Shown in pieces: positions 7,568 to 17,179 of a DNA stretch of 64,000 bases (within the stretch, counting starts at the first letter, position 1; each line of letters begins with the position of its first letter). Under the pieces are notes generated by a model, which ran no database searches, was not told the DNA's origin, and was given only the letters and a program-made list of their open reading frames with translations. This DNA comes from JBBBNV01 sp037137075 (lineage in GTDB: Bacteria > Bacillota > Bacilli > Paenibacillales > NBRC-103111), in assembly GCF_037137075.1 (NCBI RefSeq), contig NZ_JBBBNV010000005.1:62001-126000 (forward strand), read 5' to 3'. Made by a program: the position numbers and the translations under genes.

Positions 7568-9660
7568 GTATTCAAGATGAACGGGAATATACGGAGCTGA
7601 AGGATTCTCAGCTTCTGGCCAGACTGCTGTCCTACGCCAAGCCGTATTGGAAAATGATTGCGCTTTGTATGCTGCTTGCCCTGGTGACGGTTGTGGCCGA
7701 TCTGGCCCGCCCGTATATTATCAAGGTGGCGATTGACGATCATATCAGCGGGCTGCAGAAGCCGATGCTGGCTGTGCCGGAAGCGCAAAAGAGCGAGCTG
7801 GAGCAGTACGGCAAGATCATCGAATGGGATCATTTCGCCTACGTCCGTCAGGAGAACGCGCTGCAGGAAGTGCCGAAGGGACTGCAGAAGGCGATGATTG
7901 TCGAGGCAGACGGCAGGAAGGTCATGATCCGCGACTGGGTCGACCCTTCGGGGTCAACACAGCTTGTGGAACGGGGAGAGCATTTGTACCTTGCGGCGGA
8001 CGGCCGCGAGCTGCTGGCCGAGCCGCTTGGCCGGGAGGCGCTTGACGTGTTCCACGGGCAGGATTATGAAGGCTTTGCCGTACTCGGCGTCTTGTTCCTG
8101 CTCACCGTCGTCGGGGCGTCCGTGCTGAGCTATTTGCAAAGCAACCTGCTGCAATATACGGGGCAAACCATTATTTATAACATCCGGGAGCAATTGTTCC
8201 GCCATCTAAGCAAAATGCATATGGGCTATTTCGACCGCAACCCGGTCGGCAGGCTTGTCGTGCGGGTGACGCAGGATACGGAGACGCTGAACCAGCTGTA
8301 CACGCAGGTCGTCGTCAATCTGATTAAGGACTGTCTGGTGCTGCTCGGCATCTTCATCGTCATGCTGCAGCTGAGCGTGAAGCTGACCTTGCTGTCCTTC
8401 ACGGTCATTCCGGTGCTGGCGGTCATGACGTTCTGGTACCGCCGGGTGCAGCGTGAGGCCCAGCGGGACACGCGCACCATTTTGGCCCGGTTGAATTCCT
8501 TCTTGTCGGAGAACCTGTCCGGGATGCGCATCACGCAGCTGTTTATCCGGGAGGAGCGCCAGTGGGAGCAGTTTAACAAGCATAACCAGGATCATTACCG
8601 GGCAGGGATGCGGGGAACGATTATCAACTCCATTTTCCAGCCGGCGATCGGGTTTCTCGGCAATATCTCGATTGCGCTGCTCATATGGTACGGCGGGGGC
8701 GCGGTGCTGGACGGCGGAATTACGTTTGGGGTCGTGTATGCTTTTACCCATTATGTACGCCAATTTTTCAATCCGTTGATGAGTCTGGCGGAGAAGTACA
8801 ACCAGATTCAGACGGCGATGGTCGGCGCGGAGCGTATCTTCGGCATGCTGTCGGAGCAGCCTGCAATTGTAGACCAAGCGGAGACCAAGCGGCTGCCGAA
8901 GCAGGTTCGCGGCGAGATTGAATTTGACGGTGTCTGGTTTGCCTACAACAACGAGGAATGGGTGCTGAAGGATGTGAGCTTCAAGATTCAGCCGGGGCAG
9001 ACCGTGGCGTTCGTCGGGGCGACGGGAGCGGGCAAAAGCTCCATCATTCAGCTGATCAACCGTTTCTACGATATTCAAAAAGGGAGCATCCGGCTTGACG
9101 GCATAGACATCCGCGATATTCCGCTGGACCAGCTTCGGCATTACATCCGTGTTGTGCAGCAGGATGTCTTCCTGTTCACCGGGGACATCAAGCACAATAT
9201 CCGGCTGAACAGCACGGAGATTAGCGATGCTCAGGTAGTGGAAGCGGCAAGGATGGTGCATATGGATGAGTACATCCGCAAGCTGCCGCAGGGCTATGAG
9301 ACGCTGCTTGGCGAGCGCGGCGTAAACCTGTCGCTCGGCCAGCGCCAGCTGCTGTCCTTTGCCCGGGCGATTGCTTACAGGCCGCAAATATTGATTTTGG
9401 ATGAGGCGACCTCCAATATCGATACGGAGACAGAGCTGGTCGTTCAGGATGCGCTGCATAACATCTCCAAGGGGCGCACGACGCTCGTGGTCGCGCACCG
9501 GCTGTCGACCATTCAGCACGCCGATCAAATTATCGTCATGCACAAAGGGAAGGTCCGCGAAATCGGGAATCACTTCCAGCTGCTGGCCCAGCAGGGGTAT
9601 TACTACCGCTTGTTTGAGCTTCAGTACAAGGATCAGCAGATGTTGGAGAAGGCGAAGTAG
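7564..9660 (+). CDS. Heterodimeric ABC exporter subunit, BmrD (YheH)-like
   Basis: This 698-residue half-transporter partners the preceding gene. Between the first and second membrane helices (roughly residues 60-165) it has a hydrophilic insertion containing LAVPEAQKSELEQYGK and YLAADGRELLAE. YheH/BmrD proteins share this extra segment and it explains the length. Walker A GATGAGKS lies near residues 484-491, Walker B ILILDE near 610-615 with an intact glutamate, and the signature is LSLGQ (589-593) rather than LSGGQ. The pair therefore has one consensus ATP site (BmrC signature with BmrD Walker motifs) and one degenerate site. Weak terminator-like sequence follows. Confidence 0.9.
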   Translation: MSIQDEREYTELKDSQLLARLLSYAKPYWKMIALCMLLALVTVVADLARPYIIKVAIDDHISGLQKPMLAVPEAQKSELEQYGKIIEWDHFAYVRQENALQEVPKGLQKAMIVEADGRKVMIRDWVDPSGSTQLVERGEHLYLAADGRELLAEPLGREALDVFHGQDYEGFAVLGVLFLLTVVGASVLSYLQSNLLQYTGQTIIYNIREQLFRHLSKMHMGYFDRNPVGRLVVRVTQDTETLNQLYTQVVVNLIKDCLVLLGIFIVMLQLSVKLTLLSFTVIPVLAVMTFWYRRVQREAQRDTRTILARLNSFLSENLSGMRITQLFIREERQWEQFNKHNQDHYRAGMRGTIINSIFQPAIGFLGNISIALLIWYGGGAVLDGGITFGVVYAFTHYVRQFFNPLMSLAEKYNQIQTAMVGAERIFGMLSEQPAIVDQAETKRLPKQVRGEIEFDGVWFAYNNEEWVLKDVSFKIQPGQTVAFVGATGAGKSSIIQLINRFYDIQKGSIRLDGIDIRDIPLDQLRHYIRVVQQDVFLFTGDIKHNIRLNSTEISDAQVVEAARMVHMDEYIRKLPQGYETLLGERGVNLSLGQRQLLSFARAIAYRPQILILDEATSNIDTETELVVQDALHNISKGRTTLVVAHRLSTIQHADQIIVMHKGKVREIGNHFQLLAQQGYYYRLFELQYKDQQMLEKAK

Positions 9661-9782
9661 CTGTTATTTGGGGAAAACTCTTACTTATAATTCGTGAGCT
9701 GGTTGTTGTAATTATGGAGAAATATAATGATGCATCGATATTCACCTATACGTTGATTCTAGCAATCAGTAAGTTTGGTCTG

Positions 9783-9806
9783 GGCCTTAGGGTTCGGGCC
9801 TTTTTT
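9783..9806 (+). terminator. Possible terminator after the ABC exporter operon
   Basis: A short GGCC/GGCC stem is followed directly by six T. The stem is weak, so this is tentative. I see nothing else in the 260 bases around it. Confidence 0.4.
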
Positions 9807-9923
9807 ATATATTTCTCGGCTCAACCTATAAGAAGTTATTATGGATCGGAAACCAAAAGGCTCACCTGAACAATTACCATAGTTCTGATGCATCTACGAG
9901 GCTGGCCGGGACTGCCGGGTGAT

Positions 9924-10688
9924 TTATTTTACAGCCACAATCCGCAGTCTTTTATAATCCGCAAACCAGGAGCCCTGCCGGAACAAAGCCGGTCTGACCG
10001 CCGCTGCGATTTGATCATAGAGACGGGTTTTGGCGGACTCGTCAAAGCCGCTGAAAAACGCATCAGCAAACCCGTTCAACCAGTGGGCCAGCCCCTGCTC
10101 TCCGTCCTCAAGCATGGTGGGGCGATCAAAATGAACCGCGTAGGTGACGCGAAAGCCTTGACGCTCCAGCAGCTCGCTGTATTGTCCAATACTGGGAAAA
10201 TACCACGGGTTGCGCTTAGTCGCATCTATGCCGTAGTCCCGAGCCAGAATGCCGGACAAGGCGTTTATAAGGCTGCCGACGTTGTCTTTTCCTCCGAATT
10301 CAGCCACGAACCGGCCGCCGGGCGCAAGCGCGTTCCAAACCGAGGCGATGACGTCCGGCGCACGCTTTGCCCAGTGCAGGGCGGCATTGGAGAAGACGGC
10401 CTGCACCGGCTCATCCAGAGTAAATTGCTCCGCATTGCCGATCAAAAAAGGAATGCCCGTATACTTTGCCCGGGCCTGCTCAATCATCGGAACGGATAAA
10501 TCCAGGCCAGTAACATGCGCCCCGGTTTGGGCAATCTGATAGGTCAAATCTCCCGTGCCGCACCCCAAATCCAGTATACGTTCCCCCGGCCGGGCATCCA
10601 GCAGCTCAACCACCCCTTTCCCCCATTGGGAGACATAGCCCAGCTTCGCATCATACATTTCCGGCTTCCAGCTCTGTGGCGAATTCAT
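9924..10688 (-). CDS. Class I SAM-dependent methyltransferase
   Basis: This 254-residue cytosolic protein has SAM-binding motif I as RILDLGCGTGD (residues 37-47), an acidic motif II in VTGLDLS and a motif IV-like AVFSNAALHW. Overall it resembles trans-aconitate or malonyl-ACP O-methyltransferase-like proteins, which methylate small carboxylates, but the real substrate is unknown. An open frame begins three codons earlier, but that ATG touches the AAGGAGG sequence. The second ATG, nine bases after it, is the probable start. It is a single gene, transcribed towards the exporter operon. Confidence 0.88.
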   Translation of the reverse strand: MNSPQSWKPEMYDAKLGYVSQWGKGVVELLDARPGERILDLGCGTGDLTYQIAQTGAHVTGLDLSVPMIEQARAKYTGIPFLIGNAEQFTLDEPVQAVFSNAALHWAKRAPDVIASVWNALAPGGRFVAEFGGKDNVGSLINALSGILARDYGIDATKRNPWYFPSIGQYSELLERQGFRVTYAVHFDRPTMLEDGEQGLAHWLNGFADAFFSGFDESAKTRLYDQIAAAVRPALFRQGSWFADYKRLRIVAVK

Positions 10689-11061
10689 GACAGGCATCCT
10701 CCTTACGATGAATTGCCTTCATTGTAGTATAGCAGCGTCATATTGAAAAATATATAAAACAAATAGCGTTGATAGGTTAAAGCTATGAACGAGCGCTCTT
10801 AACCCCGCTGAAGCTGATTATGCAGCAGGGTTGTCCTGCATGTCCGGTTATCGGGAGCGCTGCAATTGAATAACCATGCATCAGAAAAAGGATTCCGGGC
10901 CGATTTGTTGAACATTAAAGTTGAACATGAAATTAGAGAGCGGTTGCACCCGTTTCCCGGTTTACTTCGGGAGCAGGGACCGGTTCATTGAAAGCGGACA
11001 CATGCCTATGCTCGATCTCAAGCCATATCCAAGCTGTACAGAAGGTGGGGGAAAGGAACAC
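10689..11061. other. Intergenic region before the first AraC gene
   Basis: AT-rich sequence with a direct repeat near 10907. No clear gene or sigma-A promoter is visible. A long in-frame extension from TTG at 10921 was not used as the AraC start, because the membrane protein begins naturally at 11062. Confidence 0.4.
10907..10928 (+). repeat. Direct repeat GTTGAACAT, possible AraC operator
   Basis: GTTGAACAT occurs at 10907-10915 and again at 10920-10928 (period 13). The same word, as GTTGAACATT, occurs upstream of the second AraC gene near 19867, overlapping its -35 box. Direct-repeat half-sites suit AraC proteins. Confidence 0.35.
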
Positions 11062-13362
11062 ATGCTGAAGCATATCCAGCAAATGAAGTATTATCCGGCG
11101 GATACCCAGACACGGCTTGTTTTCACGATGACGATTTTCGTCTCCTTTATTATTCTTGCAGTCAGCCTTACCTCCTATTACACCTCGAAAGCGGTGCTTC
11201 AAAGTGAACTGAGCGCCCCCCAGCATCAAGCCCTGCAAATTGGGATGAATTATATCGACAAATTTATTCAGGACACCAATAACACCTCCATTAAGGTGGC
11301 GCTGCATCCCAATGTGTACCGGTTTCTGACGATGGAGGAGCAAAATTCCTACAGCAACATTAACGAGCTGTACCAATTCCTCGGAACGCTTCTTGATAAT
11401 TCACCCTATTTGGAAAGCATCTATATTTATGACCGGATGCACGACAGCTTCGTTGCATTTCCGCAGGGCTTCAGCTCACGGTCCCTTACATTCGCCGATT
11501 CCAGCTGGATCGACATTGCGGACCAGTTCGGGGACAAGGTGATGCTGGTTCGCCCGCGCATCGCTCCGGCCGCTGTACGCAATTCGGGTACGGACAAGAT
11601 CACGCTGTTTCGAAAAATTTTGATTCAGGGAGAATTCAAGGGAATCATCGCGGTCAATTTCAAAAGCGATCAGCTGCTGATGAATATGCAGCCGGATTAT
11701 GTATCCGGCTTGAACCGTATGCAGTTTATTCTGGACCAGAACGGCGAGCTGGTTTATTCGGCCGGGGTGGGGACGGTCAATGCCAGGATTGTAAAGGAAG
11801 CGCTGTCAAGATTGGGCGGCGAGCCGTTCGGAGATTACGTGCAGGACGGCGATCGCCTGCTGATCTCGCATGTCCGCTCCCCGCTGACAGAATGGGATTA
11901 CGTGTCGCTCGTTTCCCAGGACAGCTTGCTTGCCAAATCCATCGTGATACGGGACGTGGTGCTGGCCGTCTCCTTTGCCGCGTTACTGCTTGGCGGCGTG
12001 GCAATCTTCTATACGCATTCAGTGGCGTTCAAGCCGGTTCGGCGCATGCGTAAAATGCTCACCACTTACGGACAGGCGGAAGTGAGCCCGGATTTAGTGG
12101 GGCTGGAGCATATCACGGGGAAGCTGCTGAACGATCACGACAAGCTGTCCCGATTGGTCCGGCAAACCATGCCCGAGGCCTCGCTTAAATTTATACAGGA
12201 TCTGTTTACCGGGAATTTGAAGTCCCGGAAAGAATTAGAGCAGAAATGGACGAGCTACTTCCCGGACTGGACGGATGCTCCGCTGACGGCGGCTGTCATC
12301 TCCATCGATCGGTATCCGGAGTGGGCCGGCCGGCTTCCGGAGCAGGACCAGGTGCTGCTCAAATATGCGCTGACGAACATCATGGAGGAGCTGTTGTCTG
12401 CGAGCTGGCGCAGTGTCTGCCTGGACCTGGGCCACGACCGTATCGCCATTGTGCTGCAGCCTGCCGACGGAGCGGGCCCGCCGCTAAAGCACAAGCTCGA
12501 TGAAGCGGCGCAAGTCGTCCGGCGCCTGCTCAATTTCAGCGTATCTGCGGGCTTCAGCAAGCCTTATGCCGATGCGGGCAAGCTGAAGCAGGCCATTCAC
12601 GAAGCGGACGATGCGCTTGGATACCGATTGTATTTCGGTTACGGCAGCATGGTGTCTTACGAGGACGTGGCCGATTGCGGGATGGGGCAGGGAAATGCCG
12701 CGGAAGAAGCGATTCAGGAGCTGCTTGAGGCGGTCGAGACCGGTTCGGAGGAGCGTGCGCTTCGTATGGCGGAACGGCTGTTGAACGGGATTCGCGAGGA
12801 ACAGTGGGAGCCTTCCGCAGCAAGAAGCTTCCTGCGGGAGCTGGCCGCCAAGCTGAGCCGTACCGCCCGCAGCAAGGAGCTGTCCGGTGCAGAGGAGAGC
12901 GAGGAGCCGCGCTCCTATGAAGCCCTGACACTGGAGGATATCGCGGCGCTTGTGCTGGCGGAGGCGAAGCGTGTGGCGGCGCAGTACGCAGATATGATGC
13001 AAAGCAAGGAATTCATCATGGTGCAGCACATGATGGAATTCATGAAGAAGCATCTGGGCGACAATGTAGGCGTACAGGAAATCGCCTCCTCCATCGGCAT
13101 CAGTGTCAGCCTGGCAAGTCAAATGTTCAAGCAGGAAACAAACGAAACCATCCATGAATACTTGACGAAGCTGCGGATGGAGCGGGCAGGGGAGCTGCTG
13201 ATCGAAACCACGAGCAAAATTTCGGATATTGCCCTGCAGGTCGGCTACCAGCATGAGAACAGCTTCATCCGCGTATTTCGCAAATATAAGGACATCACGC
13301 CCGGAAAGTATAGGGAGCTGATGCGTAATCATGAAGCCGCATTAAATCAACTGAATTCTTAA
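11062..13362 (+). CDS. Membrane-anchored AraC-family regulator (glycan locus 1)
   Basis: This 766-residue one-component sensor has an N-terminal membrane helix (about 20-42), an extracellular Cache-like sensor region, a second helix (about 290-315) and a linker. It ends in a double helix-turn-helix AraC domain in the last 100 residues (VQEIASSIGISVSLASQMFKQ..., then ISDIALQVGYQHENSFIRVFRKY). Such proteins sense an extracellular sugar, or the liganded binding protein, and activate the adjacent transporter. The start is ATG after AAAGGA. The following three genes, co-directional and ending at a terminator, are the probable target operon. Confidence 0.88.
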   Translation: MLKHIQQMKYYPADTQTRLVFTMTIFVSFIILAVSLTSYYTSKAVLQSELSAPQHQALQIGMNYIDKFIQDTNNTSIKVALHPNVYRFLTMEEQNSYSNINELYQFLGTLLDNSPYLESIYIYDRMHDSFVAFPQGFSSRSLTFADSSWIDIADQFGDKVMLVRPRIAPAAVRNSGTDKITLFRKILIQGEFKGIIAVNFKSDQLLMNMQPDYVSGLNRMQFILDQNGELVYSAGVGTVNARIVKEALSRLGGEPFGDYVQDGDRLLISHVRSPLTEWDYVSLVSQDSLLAKSIVIRDVVLAVSFAALLLGGVAIFYTHSVAFKPVRRMRKMLTTYGQAEVSPDLVGLEHITGKLLNDHDKLSRLVRQTMPEASLKFIQDLFTGNLKSRKELEQKWTSYFPDWTDAPLTAAVISIDRYPEWAGRLPEQDQVLLKYALTNIMEELLSASWRSVCLDLGHDRIAIVLQPADGAGPPLKHKLDEAAQVVRRLLNFSVSAGFSKPYADAGKLKQAIHEADDALGYRLYFGYGSMVSYEDVADCGMGQGNAAEEAIQELLEAVETGSEERALRMAERLLNGIREEQWEPSAARSFLRELAAKLSRTARSKELSGAEESEEPRSYEALTLEDIAALVLAEAKRVAAQYADMMQSKEFIMVQHMMEFMKKHLGDNVGVQEIASSIGISVSLASQMFKQETNETIHEYLTKLRMERAGELLIETTSKISDIALQVGYQHENSFIRVFRKYKDITPGKYRELMRNHEAALNQLNS

Positions 13363-13593
13363 AGCTGCTTATTCAAGGCCTCTCTGAACCGTGCCGGCGC
13401 GGTGACGGGAGGCTTCCGTGTTGGGAGGGGCTCGCGGCAGCCAACCGATGCGCCAGCGGATCAACCGATCCCCCAGCGGGGGCAAGCTTTGGACAAACGG
13501 TGTATTCGCTGGGCAAACGACATATTGTGAGCATTCCCGGACAGGAGCTACGATAAGAGCGTTCCTTCACAAACCTCAGAGACAGGTGGTCGG

Positions 13594-14553
13594 ATGCCTA
13601 TGGCCAGGGCGGTTCCCAGCCGGGAGACGAGTGCCCCCAAAACCAAGACAGCCCGGAATCGTTATGTCGAAAATGTCCGAAAGCATCGCGCGCTGTATGT
13701 GATGATTTTACCCGGGATCTTATTTTTTATCGTCTTCAAATATGTCCCGCTTGCCGGAAGCATCATTGCCTTCCAGAAGTATCAGATTATGCGGGGCATC
13801 ATGGACAGCCCTTGGGTGGGGCTGGACAATTTCAAATTTATTTTTACGTACCCCGACTTCTACAATGTGCTGCGCAACACGGCGTTAATCGCGCTGTATC
13901 AGCTGGTGTTCGGGTTTCCTGCGCCGGTCATTCTGGCGCTGCTGTTTAATGAGGTACGCCTGATGCTGGTAAAGCGGACGCTCCAGAGCTTCTTTTACCT
14001 GCCGCATTTTTTATCGTGGGTCGTGGTCGGCGGCATCGTATTCGAGCTGCTGGCCAATCAGGGCATCGTCAATGTCATTCGCGGGTGGTTTGGCTTCGAG
14101 CCGGTGCTGTTTATGCAGCAGGAGCGCTTCTTCCGGTCCATTGTCGTCATCTCCGGCATTTGGAAGGAGGTCGGCTGGGGCACCATCATTTATTTGGCGG
14201 CACTGGCCGGTGTGAATCCGCATTTGTACGAGGCGGCCGTTGTCGACGGGGCGGGGCGCTGGAAGCAGACCTTCTACATCACGCTGCCGGCGCTGTTCCC
14301 GACGATCCTGACGCTGTTCCTGCTGCGCATTGGCAATTTCCTGGAGCTCGGCTTCGATCAGCTGTACAACCTGCTGACGCCGATGACGTACTCCGTCGGC
14401 GATATTATTGAAACCTACGTCTTCCGTGCCGGGGTGCTGCAGGCGCAGTACAGCGTAACGACCGCGATTGGCATATTTCAGTCGGTAATCGGGTTTGCGC
14501 TGCTGTGGATTTTCAACCGGTTTGCCAGAAAAATGGAACAGGGGCTGTGGTAA
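13594..14553 (+). CDS. CUT1 sugar ABC permease, LplB type
   Basis: This 319-residue integral membrane protein has six predicted helices. It carries the EAA loop EAAVVDGAGRWKQTFYITLPA, which docks on the ATPase. The N-terminal 30 residues are basic and cytoplasmic. The sequence FQKYQIMRGI...SPWVGLDNF is typical of LplB/YtcP-region permeases for oligosaccharides. The start at 13594 has only a weak ribosome-binding site (CAGGTGG). Its stop codon overlaps the start of the partner permease (TAATG). No ATPase is encoded in this locus, so a shared MsmX-type ATPase must energise it. Confidence 0.88.
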   Translation: MPMARAVPSRETSAPKTKTARNRYVENVRKHRALYVMILPGILFFIVFKYVPLAGSIIAFQKYQIMRGIMDSPWVGLDNFKFIFTYPDFYNVLRNTALIALYQLVFGFPAPVILALLFNEVRLMLVKRTLQSFFYLPHFLSWVVVGGIVFELLANQGIVNVIRGWFGFEPVLFMQQERFFRSIVVISGIWKEVGWGTIIYLAALAGVNPHLYEAAVVDGAGRWKQTFYITLPALFPTILTLFLLRIGNFLELGFDQLYNLLTPMTYSVGDIIETYVFRAGVLQAQYSVTTAIGIFQSVIGFALLWIFNRFARKMEQGLW

Positions 14554-15422
14554 TGAAGCAGACATGGGGTGAAAAAGGGTTTGCCTGGGTCAATTACGCG
14601 GTGCTGGGAGCGGCGTCCCTGACGATGCTGCTGCCGCTGGTCAACATGCTGGCGCTCTCGTTCAGCTCGCCTTATGCGGCTGATGCCAAGCAGGTGTTTC
14701 TGCTGCCGGTCGAATTTACGGCCGCCTCCTGGGCGTACATTTTGCAGAAGCGCGATTTGTGGGCATCGTTTGGCGTGACGGTGTACATTACGGTGATTGG
14801 CACGCTGCTCAGTATGCTGTTTACGGTGCTGACCGCTTATCCGCTTGCGCAAAGGGTGTTTCTCATCCGTAAGCAGGTGATGCTGTTTATTGTTATTACG
14901 ATGATTTTTAATGCGCCGATGATTCCGTTTTTTCTGACGATTCGGGAGCTGGGCATGCTGAACTCACTTTGGTCGCTTATCCTTCCGGGGCTAATCAGCA
15001 CCTTCAATCTGATTATCATCCGCACATTTTTTATGGGCATTCCCGGAGAGCTGGAGGATTCGGCGCGGATAGACGGCTGCAGCGACTACCGGATTTTGTT
15101 TCAAATGTATTTGCCGTTGTCCAAGCCGGTGCTGGCTACAGTCAGTTTGTTTTATGCCGTGGGGTATTGGAATACGTTTCAGCGGGCGGTGCTGTTTATC
15201 CGCGATCCCGGGCTGTGGCCGCTGCAGATGAAGCTGCGGGAATATTTGATTAACACAGAGGAGATTCTCCCTGTCAACCAGATGGTAGGGGCCTTCGACT
15301 TCAATGCGACGACCCTGAAGGCGGCGACGATTATTTTTGCAACTGTTCCCATCTTGCTGGTATACCCGTATTTGCAAAAATATTTCGTGAAAGGAGCCCT
15401 GCTCGGCTCTGTAAAAGGATAG
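14553..15422 (+). CDS. CUT1 sugar ABC permease, LplC type
   Basis: This 289-residue membrane protein is the second channel subunit. It has six helices, the EAA-type loop EDSARIDGCSDYRILFQMYLP, and the LplC-like C-terminus LVYPYLQKYFVKGALLGSVKG. It is coupled to the upstream permease through a TAATG overlap, which ties their translation together. The lipoprotein gene follows 101 bases later. Confidence 0.9.
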   Translation: MKQTWGEKGFAWVNYAVLGAASLTMLLPLVNMLALSFSSPYAADAKQVFLLPVEFTAASWAYILQKRDLWASFGVTVYITVIGTLLSMLFTVLTAYPLAQRVFLIRKQVMLFIVITMIFNAPMIPFFLTIRELGMLNSLWSLILPGLISTFNLIIIRTFFMGIPGELEDSARIDGCSDYRILFQMYLPLSKPVLATVSLFYAVGYWNTFQRAVLFIRDPGLWPLQMKLREYLINTEEILPVNQMVGAFDFNATTLKAATIIFATVPILLVYPYLQKYFVKGALLGSVKG

Positions 15423-15523
15423 GCGCCGAAAGCCGGTTTAACACGGCAAACGGAGCCAGCCGCAGGGCAGCTTTTTCTGCAACAATTCAGAACAACAGCG
15501 ACATGCTGAGAAGGAGCGGTTAA

Positions 15524-17077
15524 ATGATGGCGCGGAATATGAAAAAACGGTTTATCCCCCTCGTGGCCGGGCTGCTGGTCATGCTGCTGGCTGGCTGCAG
15601 CGGACCGAAGGAGGGAGAAGGCAGCGAGAGCGGAGAAGCGGGCGCCAGCGGACCGGTTACTGTAAGAGTGCTCAAAACTCATTTGGGCAAAGGCACGACG
15701 CCGGACGCGAACAATGCGCATGTCAAGTACGTGGCGGAGAAAACCGGAGTTTCCTACAAGCTGGAAACGACGCCACCTGGCGCGGACCCGGCGCAAAATA
15801 TCAATGTCCTGATAGCCTCTAACGATCTGCCTGACATTATGCGGCCCGTAGGCGGTGTCGAGCAGGCGCTCATTCAGCAGGGCGGGGCGCTGGCGCTCGA
15901 CGATTTGCTGCCGAAGTATGCCCCGCATGTATGGAGCCGGATACCGAAGGAAGCGTGGGACGTCGTTCGAACCGCCTCGCCGGACGGCAAAATTTACTAT
16001 GTTCCGAAGGTGTACCTCATCCCGGAGCGGGTGCCGATGATCCGCAAGGACTGGATGGATAAAGTGAACCTGCCGATGCCGGGGACGAAGGAGGAATACA
16101 TCGCCTTATTGAAGGCATTTAAGGAGCAGGACCCCAACGAGAACGGAAAAGCCGATGAGCTTCCGACGGTAGGCCGCGAGCTCGGGACCTGGATGGATCA
16201 TACGTTTGCGATGTATGGCGTTGCGATGTGGGAAGGGAAGCCGGAGTGGGACATCTACGAGGGCAAAATCGGGTACGCGGGGACGACGGCCAATATGAAG
16301 GCCGCTATCGGCTTCCTGCGGGAGCTGTATGCCAAGAAGCTGCTCGATAACGAGACATTCCTGAACAAGGGCGACGTCTGGCAGGCCAAAATCAACAACA
16401 ATCTCGTGGGCAACTGGTATCATCTCCCGGCTTCCTTGAAGGATAAGGTGGACGCGATGCGCAAAACAGCGCCCAAGGCTTATATTGCCGGTCTCCCTCT
16501 GCCCAAGGTGGATGGCTTTACCGGATTTGTAACCCAGAAAAGCATCGGCGAAGCCGAATGGCTGATTCCGAAATCGGCCGAGAAGCAGGCGCCGCACTCG
16601 CTCAGGCTGCTGGATTTCTTTTATGACCCGGCTAATGAAGAGTTTGTGCTGTTCGGGCTGGAAGGGCTGCAGCATGAGGTTGTCGGCGGCAAGAAGAAGC
16701 TGCTGCCCCAGACGGACGATAAGCCGCTGGCGCTGGGGATGCTGAACTATACGACGAAGGAATCGATGGATAAGCGGATTGAACAGCTGTATTCCGAAGC
16801 GGATGCCCGGATGGTGAAGGATATATTCGCCGTAGGGATGAAGGATGCCCGCAGAATTGCCGGAGACGGCATGCCGAGCTCGGTGTACGAGGGATACCCG
16901 GACATTCAGTCGCACAAGCTGTACCAGGAATATTTGACCAAGATTGTAATTGGGGAGTGGCCGATCGACAAGTTCGACGAGTATGTGGACAAATGGAAAA
17001 AATCAGGCGGCGACGCCGTAACCAAACGGGTTCAGGACTGGTACGGCAAAGTGCAGGGCAATAATCAGCAAAAATAA
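15524..17077 (+). CDS. Extracellular solute-binding lipoprotein (glycan locus 1)
   Basis: This 517-residue sugar-binding protein is anchored to the outer face of the membrane. It has a lysine/arginine-rich N-terminus, a hydrophobic core and the lipobox LLAGC (cysteine at residue 25), then a serine/glycine linker and a family 1 binding fold. Local segments such as VPMIRKDWMDKVNLPMPGTKEEYIALLKAFKEQDPNENGK are characteristic of LplA-type proteins in Paenibacillus. The start follows AAGGAG. It closes the operon of AraC regulator, two permeases and binding protein. The ligand is unknown. Confidence 0.9.
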   Translation: MMARNMKKRFIPLVAGLLVMLLAGCSGPKEGEGSESGEAGASGPVTVRVLKTHLGKGTTPDANNAHVKYVAEKTGVSYKLETTPPGADPAQNINVLIASNDLPDIMRPVGGVEQALIQQGGALALDDLLPKYAPHVWSRIPKEAWDVVRTASPDGKIYYVPKVYLIPERVPMIRKDWMDKVNLPMPGTKEEYIALLKAFKEQDPNENGKADELPTVGRELGTWMDHTFAMYGVAMWEGKPEWDIYEGKIGYAGTTANMKAAIGFLRELYAKKLLDNETFLNKGDVWQAKINNNLVGNWYHLPASLKDKVDAMRKTAPKAYIAGLPLPKVDGFTGFVTQKSIGEAEWLIPKSAEKQAPHSLRLLDFFYDPANEEFVLFGLEGLQHEVVGGKKKLLPQTDDKPLALGMLNYTTKESMDKRIEQLYSEADARMVKDIFAVGMKDARRIAGDGMPSSVYEGYPDIQSHKLYQEYLTKIVIGEWPIDKFDEYVDKWKKSGGDAVTKRVQDWYGKVQGNNQQK

Positions 17078-17083
17078 CAGGAC

Positions 17084-17124
17084 ACGGCCATGCCGCGAGG
17101 AAAACGCGGGCATGGCCGTCCTTA
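17084..17124. terminator. Terminator of glycan locus 1
   Basis: ACGGCCATGCCGCG (17084-17097) pairs with CGCGGGCATGGCCGT (17105-17119) with a single bulged base. It lies between convergent genes and may serve both. Confidence 0.82.
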
Positions 17125-17179
17125 TGAGGGAAGCTGCTTTCAATGAATCAGCAAACGCTGTCTGCATGTCATCATCCGG

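Noticed and set aside
10921..11061. In-frame N-terminal extension of the first AraC regulator from a TTG
   Set aside because: The extension carries a hydrophilic 47-residue stretch before the signal-anchor, lacks a ribosome-binding site and overlaps the direct repeat; ATG 11062 is better supported.
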